In this document: positions 17,362-25,616 of the stretch, piece after piece
Layout of the letters: the number at the start of each line of letters is the position of its first letter
Numbering within the stretch: the first letter of the stretch is position 1
Origin: Pandoraea terrae
GTDB taxonomy: Bacteria; Pseudomonadota; Gammaproteobacteria; Burkholderiales; Burkholderiaceae
NCBI RefSeq assembly: GCF_902459695.1
Contig: NZ_CABPRZ010000038.1
Span: 1 to 36,099, forward strand
Length of the DNA: 36,099 nucleotides
Direction of reading: 5' to 3'
Position numbers and translations under genes: made by a program
The notes under the pieces: model-generated
What the model saw: the letters and a program-made list of their open reading frames with translations, nothing else
The model's database searches: none
Told to the model about the DNA's origin: nothing

Positions 17362-18081
17362 GTGACCGACCGACTTTTCGCCGTGATTCCCTGTGCCGGG
17401 GCCGGGGTGCGTGCCGGCGCCGATGTGCCCAAGCAATACCGCAGCGTGGCCGGCCGGGCGATGCTGCATTATGCGCTGGCGGCTTTCGACGCATGTTCGG
17501 AGTTCGCCCAGACGCTGCTGGTGCTGGCGCCGGACGACGCCCACTTCGACGGACGCCGCTTCGGCAATCTGCGCTTCGCGGTGCGCCGCTGCGGCGGCAC
17601 GTCGCGCCACGCCTCGGTGCTGAATGGCCTGCAGGCGCTGGCCGAATTCGGTGCGCAGGATAGCGACTGGGTGCTGGTTCACGACGCCGCGCGCCCCGGC
17701 ATCACACCGGCGCTGATCCGTGCGCTGGTGGGTGCGCTGCGTGACGACCCGGTCGGCGGTCTGCTGGCCTTGCCGGTGGCGGATACGCTCAAGCGCGCCG
17801 TGCCCGGTGACGAAGGCGGTGCGGTATCGGTCGTACAGCAGACGGAGGCGCGCGACGCGCTGTGGCAGGCCCAGACGCCGCAGATGTTCCGCCTCGGGAT
17901 GCTGCGCCGTGCACTGGAAGCGGCCCTGACGGCAGGCGCGGAAGTCACCGACGAAGCGAGCGCCATCGAACGCCTGGGGCACCACCCGAAGCTTGTGCGC
18001 GGCAGCCTGCGAAACTTCAAGGTGACGTATCCCGAAGACTTCGCGCTCGCCGAAGCGGTCCTGGGCGCGCCGGTGCGCTGA
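17362..18081 (+). CDS. ispD: 2-C-methyl-D-erythritol 4-phosphate cytidylyltransferase
   Basis: A 239-residue IspD, third step of the non-mevalonate isoprenoid pathway, joining CTP and MEP to give CDP-ME. The nucleotide-binding loop is [21 protein letters not shown] near the start, with [26 protein letters not shown] and [17 protein letters not shown] further on. The GTG at 17362 gives the usual family N-terminus ([12 protein letters not shown]). The upstream ATG at 17293 is in frame and has a GGGGGCGC sequence before it, but would add 23 atypical residues and cover the likely promoter. It is followed by ispF after 41 bases, as in many proteobacteria. Confidence 0.93.
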   Translation: MTDRLFAVIPCAGAGVRAGADVPKQYRSVAGRAMLHYALAAFDACSEFAQTLLVLAPDDAHFDGRRFGNLRFAVRRCGGTSRHASVLNGLQALAEFGAQDSDWVLVHDAARPGITPALIRALVGALRDDPVGGLLALPVADTLKRAVPGDEGGAVSVVQQTEARDALWQAQTPQMFRLGMLRRALEAALTAGAEVTDEASAIERLGHHPKLVRGSLRNFKVTYPEDFALAEAVLGAPVR

Positions 18082-18122
18082 GCTGAGCGGCAAAAACGGG
18101 GCAAACGCCCAAGGAATCCTGA

Positions 18123-18629
18123 ATGACCCAGACATCGCTTCCGAATCTTCGCATCGGCCAGGGCTACGACGTCCACGCGCTCGTGCCCGGACGTCCGCTG
18201 GTGATTGGCGGCGTGACGATCCCGTTTGACCGCGGTCTGCTCGGCCACTCGGACGCCGACGTGCTGCTGCACGCGATCACCGATGCTGTCCTCGGGGCTG
18301 CGGCGCTCGGTGATATCGGTCGTCATTTCCCGGACACCGACGCGCGGTTCTTGGGGGCGGACAGCGTCGTGCTGCTCAAGGAAGCGATGCGGCGTGTACG
18401 TGCGGCCGGGTTCGAAGTGGTGAATCTCGATTGCACGGTGATTGCACAGGCGCCGAAACTTGCGTCCCACATCGGCGCGATGGTCGCGGCCATCGCCGGC
18501 GCATTGGGCGTAGCGGCCGGTCAAGTCAATGTCAAGGCGAAGACGAACGAGAAACTCGGTTACCTGGGGCGCCAGGAAGGGATCGAGGCGCAGGCTGCCG
18601 TCCTGCTCGCAGGCGTCACGAAGGGCTGA
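18123..18629 (+). CDS. ispF: 2-C-methyl-D-erythritol 2,4-cyclodiphosphate synthase
   Basis: A 168-residue trimeric metal-dependent IspF that cyclises CDP-ME 2-phosphate with release of CMP. The zinc ligands Asp16 and His18 (GQGYDVHAL) and His50 ([12 protein letters not shown]) are present, with [11 protein letters not shown] and [20 protein letters not shown] further on. The length is normal. It forms an operon with ispD (41-base gap). Its stop is followed within 3 bases by a strong GC hairpin. Confidence 0.96.
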   Translation: MTQTSLPNLRIGQGYDVHALVPGRPLVIGGVTIPFDRGLLGHSDADVLLHAITDAVLGAAALGDIGRHFPDTDARFLGADSVVLLKEAMRRVRAAGFEVVNLDCTVIAQAPKLASHIGAMVAAIAGALGVAAGQVNVKAKTNEKLGYLGRQEGIEAQAAVLLAGVTKG

Positions 18630-18632
18630 GCG

Positions 18633-18657
18633 CGCCGGGCCGGGACCCGGCCCGGCG
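18633..18657. terminator. GC-rich hairpin between convergent ispF and ahpD
   Basis: CGCCGGGCCGGG (18633-18644) and CCCGGCCCGGCG (18646-18657) are perfect complements around a single base, so the loop must open the stem top. It starts 3 bases past the ispF stop and ends 20 bases from the ahpD stop. It has no T-tract, so termination efficiency is uncertain. Confidence 0.5.
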
Positions 18658-18677
18658 GCTGTCCAGCCACTGCCGAA

Positions 18678-19205
18678 TCAGGCCGCGTCTGCGGCGATCA
18701 CTTGCGCGGCGGCGTTGATGACGGACGCGATGCGGCCGACGTCACGCAGTTGCTTGGTGCTCATGCCGTGCTCGGTCGCGAGCAGCGCGTAGTGCGATTG
18801 CACACAGAAGTGGCATTTGCCGACGATCGACGCAGCCAGCGCGTACATCTCGAAACGGCGCTTGTCGACGCCGCCGTGCGACGCGTAAGCGTTCATGCGC
18901 AACTCGGCCTTTTCTTTCTTCAGGTCCTCGTTGTCGGCCATCTCGAGATACGGATACCACGTATTGTTCATGCCCATCAGCGCGGCGGCGGTCAATGCGC
19001 CGTGCAGCTCCTCGGGCGACAACACGCCGGCTTCCTTGATGGCCTTGATGATCGGCTGACTCTGGGCGGCGAATGCGGCGGCCAGCGCCACGCCCACGGC
19101 GTCGTGGCCTTCCAGCGAGGAGCGGGCGATCGTGCCGTCGATGTTCAGGCGAATGTCCTTCGCGTAGTCGGGGATCCGGGCCTTGATCGAAGTCAGGAAT
19201 TCCAT
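18678..19205 (-). CDS. ahpD: Alkyl hydroperoxide reductase AhpD
   Basis: A 175-residue AhpD, a thioredoxin-like alkylhydroperoxidase that reduces AhpC using electrons from a lipoyl protein. The active-site set is complete: Glu119, Cys131 and Cys134 in GKCHFCVQSH, and His138. A good ribosome-binding site (TAGGAG) precedes the ATG. It follows ahpC by 59 bases, with an intrinsic-terminator hairpin in the gap, so most ahpC transcripts may stop before it. The pair forms a NADH-independent (AhpF-less) peroxide defence system in the cytoplasm. Confidence 0.95.
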   Translation of the reverse strand: MEFLTSIKARIPDYAKDIRLNIDGTIARSSLEGHDAVGVALAAAFAAQSQPIIKAIKEAGVLSPEELHGALTAAALMGMNNTWYPYLEMADNEDLKKEKAELRMNAYASHGGVDKRRFEMYALAASIVGKCHFCVQSHYALLATEHGMSTKQLRDVGRIASVINAAAQVIAADAA

Positions 19206-19230
19206 AGATTTCTCCTATTGCTTTGGGCTG

Positions 19231-19253
19231 AAAAAGCCCGCTTGCGCGGGCTT
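19231..19253 (-). terminator. Intrinsic terminator/attenuator between ahpC and ahpD
   Basis: AAGCCCGC and GCGGGCTT (19234-19253) form an 8-bp stem with a 4-base loop. On the minus strand it is followed by a T-run continuing the stem (GGGCTTTTTC). It lies 11 bases past the ahpC stop and 26 before ahpD, a layout giving more AhpC than AhpD. Confidence 0.75.
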
Positions 19254-19264
19254 CGACACGATGC

Positions 19265-19813
19265 TTACAGCGTTGCACCGCCAACCGCGCGATTGCACGG
19301 GCAGAGCTCGTCCGTTTGCAGACCGTCGAGGATCCGCAGCACTTCTTCCGGGTTACGACCGACGTTCAAGTTGTTCACCGAAACGTGCTGGATGACGTTG
19401 TGCGGGTCGACGATGAATGTCGCGCGCAGGGCCACACCGGCTTCCTTGTCACGCACGCCGAGCTGGTCGATCAGCGAACCCTTCACGTCGCCGAACGCAT
19501 AGTGGTTCAGCTTGCTCAGGTCCTTGTGTTCGCGGCGCCATGCCAGCTTCACGAATTCGTTGTCGACCGAGCCGCCCAGCAGCACGGCGTCGCGTTCGGC
19601 GAATTGGTCGTTCAGCTTGCCGAATTCGACGATTTCCGTCGGGCACACGAACGTGAAATCCTTCGGGTAGAAGTAAATGACCTTCCACTTGCCCGGGAAC
19701 GAGGCTTCGGTGATCTCTTCGAAAGCCGAAACGCCGTTCTCTTCGTGGTTGTTGAAGCCCGGCTTTGCAGCCGTGACCGAGAACGCTTCGAGTTTGTCGC
19801 CGACGGTTTTCAT
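19265..19813 (-). CDS. ahpC: Alkyl hydroperoxide reductase / 2-Cys peroxiredoxin AhpC
   Basis: A 182-residue peroxiredoxin reducing H2O2, organic peroxides and peroxynitrite. The peroxidatic Cys57 is in DFTFVCPTE, and the resolving cysteines Cys171 and Cys173 in ELCPCN, the arrangement of actinobacterial-type AhpC that works with AhpD. The ribosome-binding site is AGGAG. It is the first gene of the ahpCD unit, with a strong promoter containing a consensus TATAAT and a large palindrome at the -35 region. Confidence 0.95.
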   Translation of the reverse strand: MKTVGDKLEAFSVTAAKPGFNNHEENGVSAFEEITEASFPGKWKVIYFYPKDFTFVCPTEIVEFGKLNDQFAERDAVLLGGSVDNEFVKLAWRREHKDLSKLNHYAFGDVKGSLIDQLGVRDKEAGVALRATFIVDPHNVIQHVSVNNLNVGRNPEEVLRILDGLQTDELCPCNRAVGGATL

Positions 19814-19906
19814 CGATTTACTCCTAGATGATGCGGTTTATGTCGAGATGCAGGGTACATCGCAACCATTGACCGGCCATGGCAGGGTGCCAAGGCCAAC
19901 GGCAAA

Positions 19907-19934
19907 ATTATACACTATCAAAACTAAAAAGCAA
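19907..19934 (-). promoter_or_regulatory. Sigma70 promoter of ahpC
   Basis: TTGCTT (19934..19929) and a consensus TATAAT (19912..19907) are separated by 16 bases on the minus strand, giving a leader of roughly 85 bases before the ahpC ATG at 19813. Confidence 0.7.
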
Positions 19935-19946
19935 TTGTTTTTAGTT
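19922..19946. promoter_or_regulatory. Palindrome over the ahpC -35 region (OxyR/LysR-type operator candidate)
   Basis: AACTAAAAA (19922-19930) and TTTTTAGTT (19938-19946) are perfect 9-bp inverted arms around a 7-base spacer. Outside them lie CTATC (19915-19919) and GATAG (19955-19959). The position over the -35 box of a peroxide-defence gene suggests a redox regulator such as OxyR, but the spacing is not the canonical four-half-site OxyR pattern. Confidence 0.5.
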
Positions 19947-19992
19947 ATTGAGGGGATAGTTATTTCATATCCCCGCGATAGGTTTTGTCTGA

Positions 19993-21366
19993 TTATTTAG
20001 CAACGGGAAATGACACGGTGATTTCAAGCCCGCTGCCGGGGCGCACGTTACGCAGGGCCACCGACCCCTTGTAGCGCGACGCGATGCGCTGGACGATCGC
20101 CATGCCGAGACCGGTGCCGTCCGCTTTCGAGCGGGCGGTATCGACACGATAGAACGGACGAAAGACAAGCGCCAGTTGTTCCTCGGGTATACCGGGACCG
20201 CTGTCGCGCAGACGAAGTTCCACGCGTTCGCCGATCTGGCGTGTCGTGATCATGACGTCGGTGACGTTCGTCTCCGGGTCCTTGCCATATTTCCGGGCAT
20301 TTTCGAGCAGGTTCGCCAGCAGCCGGCGCAGATCGGTGTGCTCCCCGAGCAGCGGCACTGTGTCGGCCAGTTCGGTGTCGATCCGCATGTCTTCGCGGCT
20401 GACGAACGGTTGAATGGCCTCGCGCACGATTTCGCTCAAGTCGACCGTCTGCATCGTGCGGACCGCCGGGCGTGCGTAGTCGAGGAAGCGGCCGATGATC
20501 GCGTCCATCTGTTCGATGTCGTTGATCATCTCGCGCTTGGTCCATTCGTCGGACGGGCTCATTTCCGTCTCGAGCCGCAGCCGGGCGAGCGGCGTGCGCA
20601 GGTCATGCGAAATGCCGGCAAGCATCAGCGCCCGGTCGGCTTCAAGCCGGTCGAGTTCCTGCACCATCTGATTGAAACTGCGATTCGCCTCAGCCGCTTC
20701 GCCCATGCCGCGCTCGGGCAGGGGATCGGGGTGCTCACCCGCGCCGATCGCGCGGGCGGCGTGCGCCAGGCGCGCGAACGGCCGATTCACAAGCGCGGTG
20801 ATGAATGCCGCGCCGATCAGGGACAACGCAAGTGCAAACGTTCCCCAGCTGAACAACTGCAGGCCGGTGGCGGTATCGATGCGGTCCTGTTCGATGGCGA
20901 CCCAGTAGTCGTCTTCATCGATCTTGAAGCTGATCCACATCGCGGGGATTTCGTTGACAGACGAGGCGACGACCGTATCCGTGCCGAGTCGGCGTTGCAC
21001 GTCGCGGGCGATCAGGTCGATGAGCGCGCCCTGTTGCGAGTTGTCGATCTTGTCGCCCGGCTCACGCGGGTACACGCGAATGCCTTCGTTGCTCTCGAGA
21101 TCCTGGAGCAGGGCGCGGCGCAAATCGGGTTCGGAGTAGAGGAGCGCGGTCCGTGTGAGCTTCACGACGGACACGAGTTGCTGTGCCACGCGCTGGGCGC
21201 GCGGCTCGCGTTCCACCACGCGGAAGCTCTGATACCACGCCGCCAGGCTGACGCCGATGAGCAGTGCGATCAGGAAGAAGGTGCGCCAGAACAGGCCGCC
21301 GAACAGCCCGCGCACCACACGTACAGGGTGCATCAATCGCTCCGCTTCACGACTGCGGGGCGCCAT
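19993..21366 (-). CDS. EnvZ-like sensor histidine kinase
   Basis: A 457-residue inner-membrane sensor kinase. Transmembrane segments lie at about residues 29-46 and 175-194 and bracket a ~125-residue periplasmic domain. A HAMP linker follows (NRPFARLAHAARAIGAGE), then the dimerisation H-box with phospho-accepting His254 (AGISHDLRTPLARLRLE), the N-box NLLENA (352-357), DSGPGI (388-393) and the TGLGMAIVQRI box. It lies 12 bases downstream of an OmpR-type response regulator, surely its partner. An alternative ATG is at codon 12. Similarity to EnvZ is by architecture; the signal is unknown. Confidence 0.92.
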   Translation of the reverse strand: MAPRSREAERLMHPVRVVRGLFGGLFWRTFFLIALLIGVSLAAWYQSFRVVEREPRAQRVAQQLVSVVKLTRTALLYSEPDLRRALLQDLESNEGIRVYPREPGDKIDNSQQGALIDLIARDVQRRLGTDTVVASSVNEIPAMWISFKIDEDDYWVAIEQDRIDTATGLQLFSWGTFALALSLIGAAFITALVNRPFARLAHAARAIGAGEHPDPLPERGMGEAAEANRSFNQMVQELDRLEADRALMLAGISHDLRTPLARLRLETEMSPSDEWTKREMINDIEQMDAIIGRFLDYARPAVRTMQTVDLSEIVREAIQPFVSREDMRIDTELADTVPLLGEHTDLRRLLANLLENARKYGKDPETNVTDVMITTRQIGERVELRLRDSGPGIPEEQLALVFRPFYRVDTARSKADGTGLGMAIVQRIASRYKGSVALRNVRPGSGLEITVSFPVAK

Positions 21367-21378
21367 TGCTTCGAAGCA

Positions 21379-22104
21379 TCAGGCGCCGCCGTCCGGGATG
21401 AAGACGTAGCCAAGGCCCCAGACGGTCTGTATGAAGCGCGGGCTGCCCGGATCCGGTTCGATCAGCTTGCGCAGGCGCGAGATCTGCACGTCGAGGCTGC
21501 GGTCGAACACTTCGTATTCGCGCCCGCGGGCCAATTCCATGAGTTTCTCGCGCGAGAGCGGTTGGCGCGGATGGCGCGCGAAGACCTTCAGCACCGAGAA
21601 CTCGCCCGTGGTCAGGGCAATTTCCTGGCCGTTCTTGGTCAGCGTGCGGGTGGCGAGATTCAGGGCGAAGTCGCCGAACTCGAAGGTTTCCAACGTTTCG
21701 CTTGGTGCACCGGGCAGTTCCGGCGGCGCCTGGCGGCGCAGCACGGCGTGGATGCGGGCAACGAGTTCACGCGGATTGAATGGCTTCGGCAGATAGTCGT
21801 CGGCGCCCATCTCGAGGCCGACGATGCGGTCGACATCTTCGCCTTTGGCCGTTAACATGATGATCGGCGTGCGATCGGACGCACCACGCAAGCGGCGGCA
21901 GATCGACAGGCCGTCCTCACCCGGCAACATCAGGTCGAGCACGAGCAGGTCGAAGCGCTCACGCACCCACAGCTTGTTCATTGCCGTGGCGTTCTCGGCG
22001 ACGAAGACGTTGAATCCTTGTTCCCCGAGGTAGCGTCGCAGCAAGTCGCGCAGGCGCGGATCGTCGTCGACCACCAGAATTTTGGGAGAATTTTTGTTTT
22101 CCAT
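21379..22104 (-). CDS. ompR: OmpR-family response regulator
   Basis: A 241-residue response regulator. The receiver has acidic VVDDD (11-15), phospho-accepting Asp57 (LLVLDLMLPGEDG), Thr85 and Lys107 (YLPKPF). The C-terminal winged helix is of OmpR type (LTTGEFSVLKVFARHPRQPL, RGREYEVFDRSLDVQISRLR, FIQTVWGLGYVFIP). The start MENKNSPKI is used; the frame extends upstream without a plausible start. The RGREYEVFDRSLDVQ and GLGYVFIPD segments are very like enterobacterial OmpR. Three 10-bp-spaced repeats upstream suggest autoregulation. Gene name is by similarity. Confidence 0.9.
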   Translation of the reverse strand: MENKNSPKILVVDDDPRLRDLLRRYLGEQGFNVFVAENATAMNKLWVRERFDLLVLDLMLPGEDGLSICRRLRGASDRTPIIMLTAKGEDVDRIVGLEMGADDYLPKPFNPRELVARIHAVLRRQAPPELPGAPSETLETFEFGDFALNLATRTLTKNGQEIALTTGEFSVLKVFARHPRQPLSREKLMELARGREYEVFDRSLDVQISRLRKLIEPDPGSPRFIQTVWGLGYVFIPDGGA

Positions 22105-22150
22105 GCCACGTATCTTAGCCCGAAATGTTACGTGCTGAGGAGACCCCCAT

Positions 22151-22180
22151 GCGGGGTTACAAAGGGTTACACAATTTACC
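22151..22180. promoter_or_regulatory. 10-bp direct repeats upstream of ompR (response-regulator box candidate)
   Basis: GGGTTAC occurs at 22154-22160 and 22164-22170, exactly 10 bases apart, followed by a weaker, partly inverted TTTACCC at 22175-22181. Direct repeats with one helical turn are what OmpR/PhoB-type dimers bind. The site is about 50-75 bases before the ompR ATG. Confidence 0.5.
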
Positions 22181-22311
22181 CTACAGCGCGTGCGCTTGCC
22201 ATAGCCTATTCGTACACTTCCGCCGCCGCTTGGGCGAAAATAGCCGCTTTCTTGCGCTCGCCTCGTTGGCCGGGCAACACAAGCCCGATATTGGTGTGAA
22301 CAGACCCTAAG

Positions 22312-22650
22312 ATGAGATTGGCTGCTGCAATGACGATGGTGTTCGCGGGAATCATGCTTGGGGGACACCCGGGCGTGACGCATGCCCATCCCATTGGACA
22401 TGACGTTTCGCAAGTCGGCGGGGCTTATTACGCGCCGGGCCTGCGCGCCGCGCCGCCGCGTGAGCCGGGGCCGCCCCCGAATCCCGGCCGGGGGGCGAAG
22501 GGCCAGTCCGAAGCGTCGGCCGACCGGCGTGACGCGCCGCCGCCCGGTCCGCCGCCCGGCAGGCGCGCCAACGGCCACATGTCGCCGGAAGACCGGCGGC
22601 TGCTGCGGCAGCATATCGAAGATGCCGTACGCGAACTTTACCGCCATTGA
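22312..22650 (+). CDS. Small exported proline-rich protein of unknown function
   Basis: 112 residues. The N-terminus is a probable Sec signal peptide (MRLAAAMTMVFAGIMLGG, likely cleaved after THA near residue 25). The middle is rich in Pro, Gly and Arg (APPREPGPPPNPGRG, PPPGPPPGRR) and likely disordered. A short C-terminal block, MSPEDRRLLRQHIEDAVREL, looks helical and resembles the end of other small proteobacterial exported proteins known to me only as hypothetical. It precedes the DUF1800 gene by 46 bases on the same strand and is divergent from ompR, so control by OmpR is possible. No function can be given. Confidence 0.6.
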   Translation: MRLAAAMTMVFAGIMLGGHPGVTHAHPIGHDVSQVGGAYYAPGLRAAPPREPGPPPNPGRGAKGQSEASADRRDAPPPGPPPGRRANGHMSPEDRRLLRQHIEDAVRELYRH

Positions 22651-22696
22651 TGTCGTCTTATTACCATTCGCCTGTATTTGGAAGGACGAGGCCGTC

Positions 22697-24334
22697 ATGA
22701 CCATCCAGGGAAACAAGCCAGCCACATCGCGTGCTGGCTTTTTTTGTGGCCGCGTGCTGACGGCGGCCATGGCGATTGCCGCCGTCGGCGGCTTGGGCGG
22801 CGTGGCAAATGTTCATGCGAAGACCGTTCACCGTCACGCCGATACGGCGCGTGCGGCGGATGCGGCGGATGCGGCGGATGCGGCCGCCACCGACCCCATG
22901 CAACGCCTCTTGTCGGCCGACGACGCCCGTTTCCTGCTCACGCGTGCGGGCTTTGCGCCCGACACCCGGGAGTTGGCGTCCTATGTCGGCGTCACGCGTG
23001 CGGCCGCCGTCGATCGTCTGCTGGCGCAAGTGCGCCGCACGGCGGTCACCGCCCCGCCCGAATGGGGCGGCGACCCGCCGCTTTACGGCGCGCAGGGCAA
23101 GACACTGACCGACGATGAACGCAAAGCGCTCAATCAGCGGCGCAACCGGATGACTCAGCAGCTCGACGGGTGGTGGGCGCAGGAGATGGCGACGACACCG
23201 TCGCCCCTGACCGAGCGCATGACCCTCTTCTGGCACAACCATTTCGTGTCGAGCGACGACAAAGTGCGCGAACCGGCGCTGCTGTACCGTCAGAACGTAT
23301 TGCTGCGGCGCGAGGCGCTCGGCAATTTTGGTGCGATGCTGCACGCCGTGTCCAAGGACCCGGCGATGCTGATCTATCTTGACGGCGCCACGAGCCGCAA
23401 GGAGCGTCCCAATGAGAACTTCGCGCGTGAAGTGATGGAGTTGTTCACGCTGGGCGAGGGTAATTACACGGAGCAGGACATCAAGGAGGCCGCCCGCGCG
23501 TATACGGGCTGGAGTGTCGGTCGTCCGACGATGACTTACCTCTGGCGGCCCAACTTCCACGACGACGGTGTCAAGACGGTTTTCGGCCAGCAAGGCAACT
23601 TCGACGGTGATCAAATGCTGGACCTGTTGCTGGCCCGGCCCGAGACCGCGCGATTTGTCGTGACTAAACTGTGGCGCGAATTTGTGTCGCCGACGCCCGA
23701 CATGGCGCAGGTTGCGCGAATCGCGGACGATTTTCGGGCGAGCGGTTATGAGATTCGCGTCGCCATGCGCGGTTTGCTGTCGAGTGCGTCATTCTGGGAT
23801 CCACGCGTGCGCGGCACGCTGGTCAAGTCGCCGGCCGAATTCGTGGTCGACGCAGTGCGCGAGTTCGATATCGGCTACGACGACAGCCTTTTCCTGGCGC
23901 AGCGCATGCGCGCCCTGGGGCAGGATCTGTTCCGTCCGCCCAATGTGAAGGGGTGGCCGGGCGGCGATGCATGGATCGACAGCTCGACGTTGCTCGCACG
24001 CAAGCAGTTCGTGGAACAACTGTTCCGGGCAACGGAAATGGCCAATGCCGGCGGCGGGCATGGGGCGGCGTCGATACCCGATGCGGGCATGCAGCGCGTT
24101 GCGCTGAACCGCGGCGGCACGATGCCGCGCACGGTGGGCGGCGTGCGTTTCGATCTGGCGCGCTGGCTTGCGCCCTACGGATTGAACCCGGTCGATGTGC
24201 CGGGCGCGGACGCGCAGAAGGCGATGCAGCGTGCGGTCGTGGCGGTCGCACCCGTGGCTGCGCAAGTCGCCCAGGCGGAAAGCGCCGCGTATTTGCAGAC
24301 CCTGTTGATGGATCCTGCGTATCAACTCAAATGA
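22697..24334 (+). CDS. DUF1800 family exported protein
   Basis: A 545-residue DUF1800 protein. A signal peptide covers about residues 1-41 (GRVLTAAMAIAAVGGLGG, cut after VHA). Family motifs include DARFLLTRAGFAP, RMTLFWHNHFVSSDDKV, PNENFAREVMELFTLGEGNY, EAARAYTGW, WREFVSP and RPPNVKGWPGG. A 9-bp tandem repeat (GCGGATGCG-type) encodes ADAADAADAA after the signal peptide. The ATG at 22697 has GGACGAGG upstream; the longer frame from 22382 reads through the preceding gene. It is followed directly by a DUF1501 gene, its constant partner. The biochemical role of the pair is not established. Odd: an intrinsic-terminator-like hairpin lies inside codons 7-17. Confidence 0.88.
   Translation: MTIQGNKPATSRAGFFCGRVLTAAMAIAAVGGLGGVANVHAKTVHRHADTARAADAADAADAAATDPMQRLLSADDARFLLTRAGFAPDTRELASYVGVTRAAAVDRLLAQVRRTAVTAPPEWGGDPPLYGAQGKTLTDDERKALNQRRNRMTQQLDGWWAQEMATTPSPLTERMTLFWHNHFVSSDDKVREPALLYRQNVLLRREALGNFGAMLHAVSKDPAMLIYLDGATSRKERPNENFAREVMELFTLGEGNYTEQDIKEAARAYTGWSVGRPTMTYLWRPNFHDDGVKTVFGQQGNFDGDQMLDLLLARPETARFVVTKLWREFVSPTPDMAQVARIADDFRASGYEIRVAMRGLLSSASFWDPRVRGTLVKSPAEFVVDAVREFDIGYDDSLFLAQRMRALGQDLFRPPNVKGWPGGDAWIDSSTLLARKQFVEQLFRATEMANAGGGHGAASIPDAGMQRVALNRGGTMPRTVGGVRFDLARWLAPYGLNPVDVPGADAQKAMQRAVVAVAPVAAQVAQAESAAYLQTLLMDPAYQLK
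22715..22745 (+). terminator. Terminator-like hairpin inside the 5' end of the DUF1800 gene
   Basis: AAGCCAGC (22715-22722) and GCTGGCTT (22733-22740) make a perfect 8-bp stem with a 10-base loop, followed by a T-tract of seven (22739-22745). It has every feature of a rho-independent terminator yet lies within the coding start. Confidence 0.65.
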
Positions 24335-24367
24335 GCATTGAAATGCGCACGCAAGCGAGGTGTTCCG

Positions 24368-25588
24368 ATGCGACGTCGTGATTTCCTGAATTTCGCCGGC
24401 GGGCTGGGTACGGCCCTGCTGCTGCCGAAGCCTCTGCTGGCCGCCGCGCGTGCGGATGCCGCCGGCCCGGGGGGATCGGGTTACGCCAACCTGCTGATAC
24501 TGATCGAGCTCAAAGGGGGCAACGACGGCCTGAACACCGTCGCACCGTATGCCGACCCCGAATATCTGGCGCTGCGCCCGAAAATCGGCATCAAGCGCGA
24601 ACAGGTGATCCAGCTCGACGAACGCACGGGGCTGCACCCGTCGTTGCAGGCGCTGCTGCCGATGTGGCAGGCGCACGAGTTGGCGATCGTACAGGGCGTG
24701 GGCTATCCGCAACCGAACCTGTCACATTTCCGTTCCATCGAGATATGGAATACCGCTTCGCGTTCCGACGAGTATCTGCGCGATGGTTGGCTCACGCGCG
24801 CGTTTGCGGCGCGTGCGGTGCCGGCGGGGTTCGACGCGGACGGCGTGATCGTCGGCAGCGCGGAGCCGGGGCCGCTCGGCGGCGGCGCGCGTGCGGTCAC
24901 GCTGACGAACCCTGCGCAATTCCTGCGCGCGGCAAGTCTTGCGACGCCGGCGAGCGTGCGCGAGGCGAACCCTGCGCTGGCGCACATTCTCCAGGTTGAA
25001 CGTGACATCGTACGCGCTGCGGACGGCTTGCGGCCGAGGCAAGGGCAGTATGTCCTCAAGACCGCCGTACCGGGCGGCGCGTTCGGCAATGTCGTGAAGA
25101 CGGCGTTGCAGGTTGTGGCGGCAGCGGATTCGCCGGCGGGCGTGCCGCTCGACGGGCGTGGCGTTGCGGTATTGCGATTGACGCTGAACGGGTTCGACAC
25201 GCATCAGAACCAGCCGGGGCAGCAAGCGAATCTGCTGCGTCAGTTTGCGGAAGGCATGGTGGCGTTGAAGTCGGGCCTTACGGAACTGGGGCGCTGGTCG
25301 TCGACGATGATCATGACGTATGCCGAGTTCGGCCGGCGTCCGCGCGAGAATCAGAGCGCGGGCACCGATCACGGCACGGTCGCACCGCATTTCATTGCGG
25401 GCGGACGTGTGCGTGGCGGGCTGTATGGCCAGGCGCCACGGCTCGATTCGCTCGACGGAAATGGCAATCTGCCGTTTGCGGTGGACTTCCGCGAGATCTA
25501 CGCGACGGTGCTCGAGCGGTGGTGGGGCATGCCTTCGCAGCCGGTGCTGCTGGGGCGCTTCCGGCCGCTCGACATACTGCGCGCCTGA
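24368..25588 (+). CDS. DUF1501 family exported protein
   Basis: A 406-residue DUF1501 protein (alkaline-phosphatase/sulfatase-like fold by family knowledge). The N-terminus MRRRDFLNFAGGLGTALLL is a twin-arginine-type signal (RRxFL), which suggests export in folded form. Family motifs include LILIELKGGNDGLNTV, LHPSLQALLPMWQ, GVGYPQPNLSHFRS, GFDTHQNQ, MIMTYAEFGRRPREN and GTDHGTVAPHF, with conserved Asp/His residues suited to metal binding. The start at 24368 is preferred to 24338 because it begins at the Tat motif and has GAGGTG upstream. It is 33 bases after the DUF1800 gene and surely co-transcribed. Confidence 0.9.
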   Translation: MRRRDFLNFAGGLGTALLLPKPLLAAARADAAGPGGSGYANLLILIELKGGNDGLNTVAPYADPEYLALRPKIGIKREQVIQLDERTGLHPSLQALLPMWQAHELAIVQGVGYPQPNLSHFRSIEIWNTASRSDEYLRDGWLTRAFAARAVPAGFDADGVIVGSAEPGPLGGGARAVTLTNPAQFLRAASLATPASVREANPALAHILQVERDIVRAADGLRPRQGQYVLKTAVPGGAFGNVVKTALQVVAAADSPAGVPLDGRGVAVLRLTLNGFDTHQNQPGQQANLLRQFAEGMVALKSGLTELGRWSSTMIMTYAEFGRRPRENQSAGTDHGTVAPHFIAGGRVRGGLYGQAPRLDSLDGNGNLPFAVDFREIYATVLERWWGMPSQPVLLGRFRPLDILRA

Positions 25589-25616
25589 TCGGCGATCGGC
25601 GATTGGCGGCTGGCGG

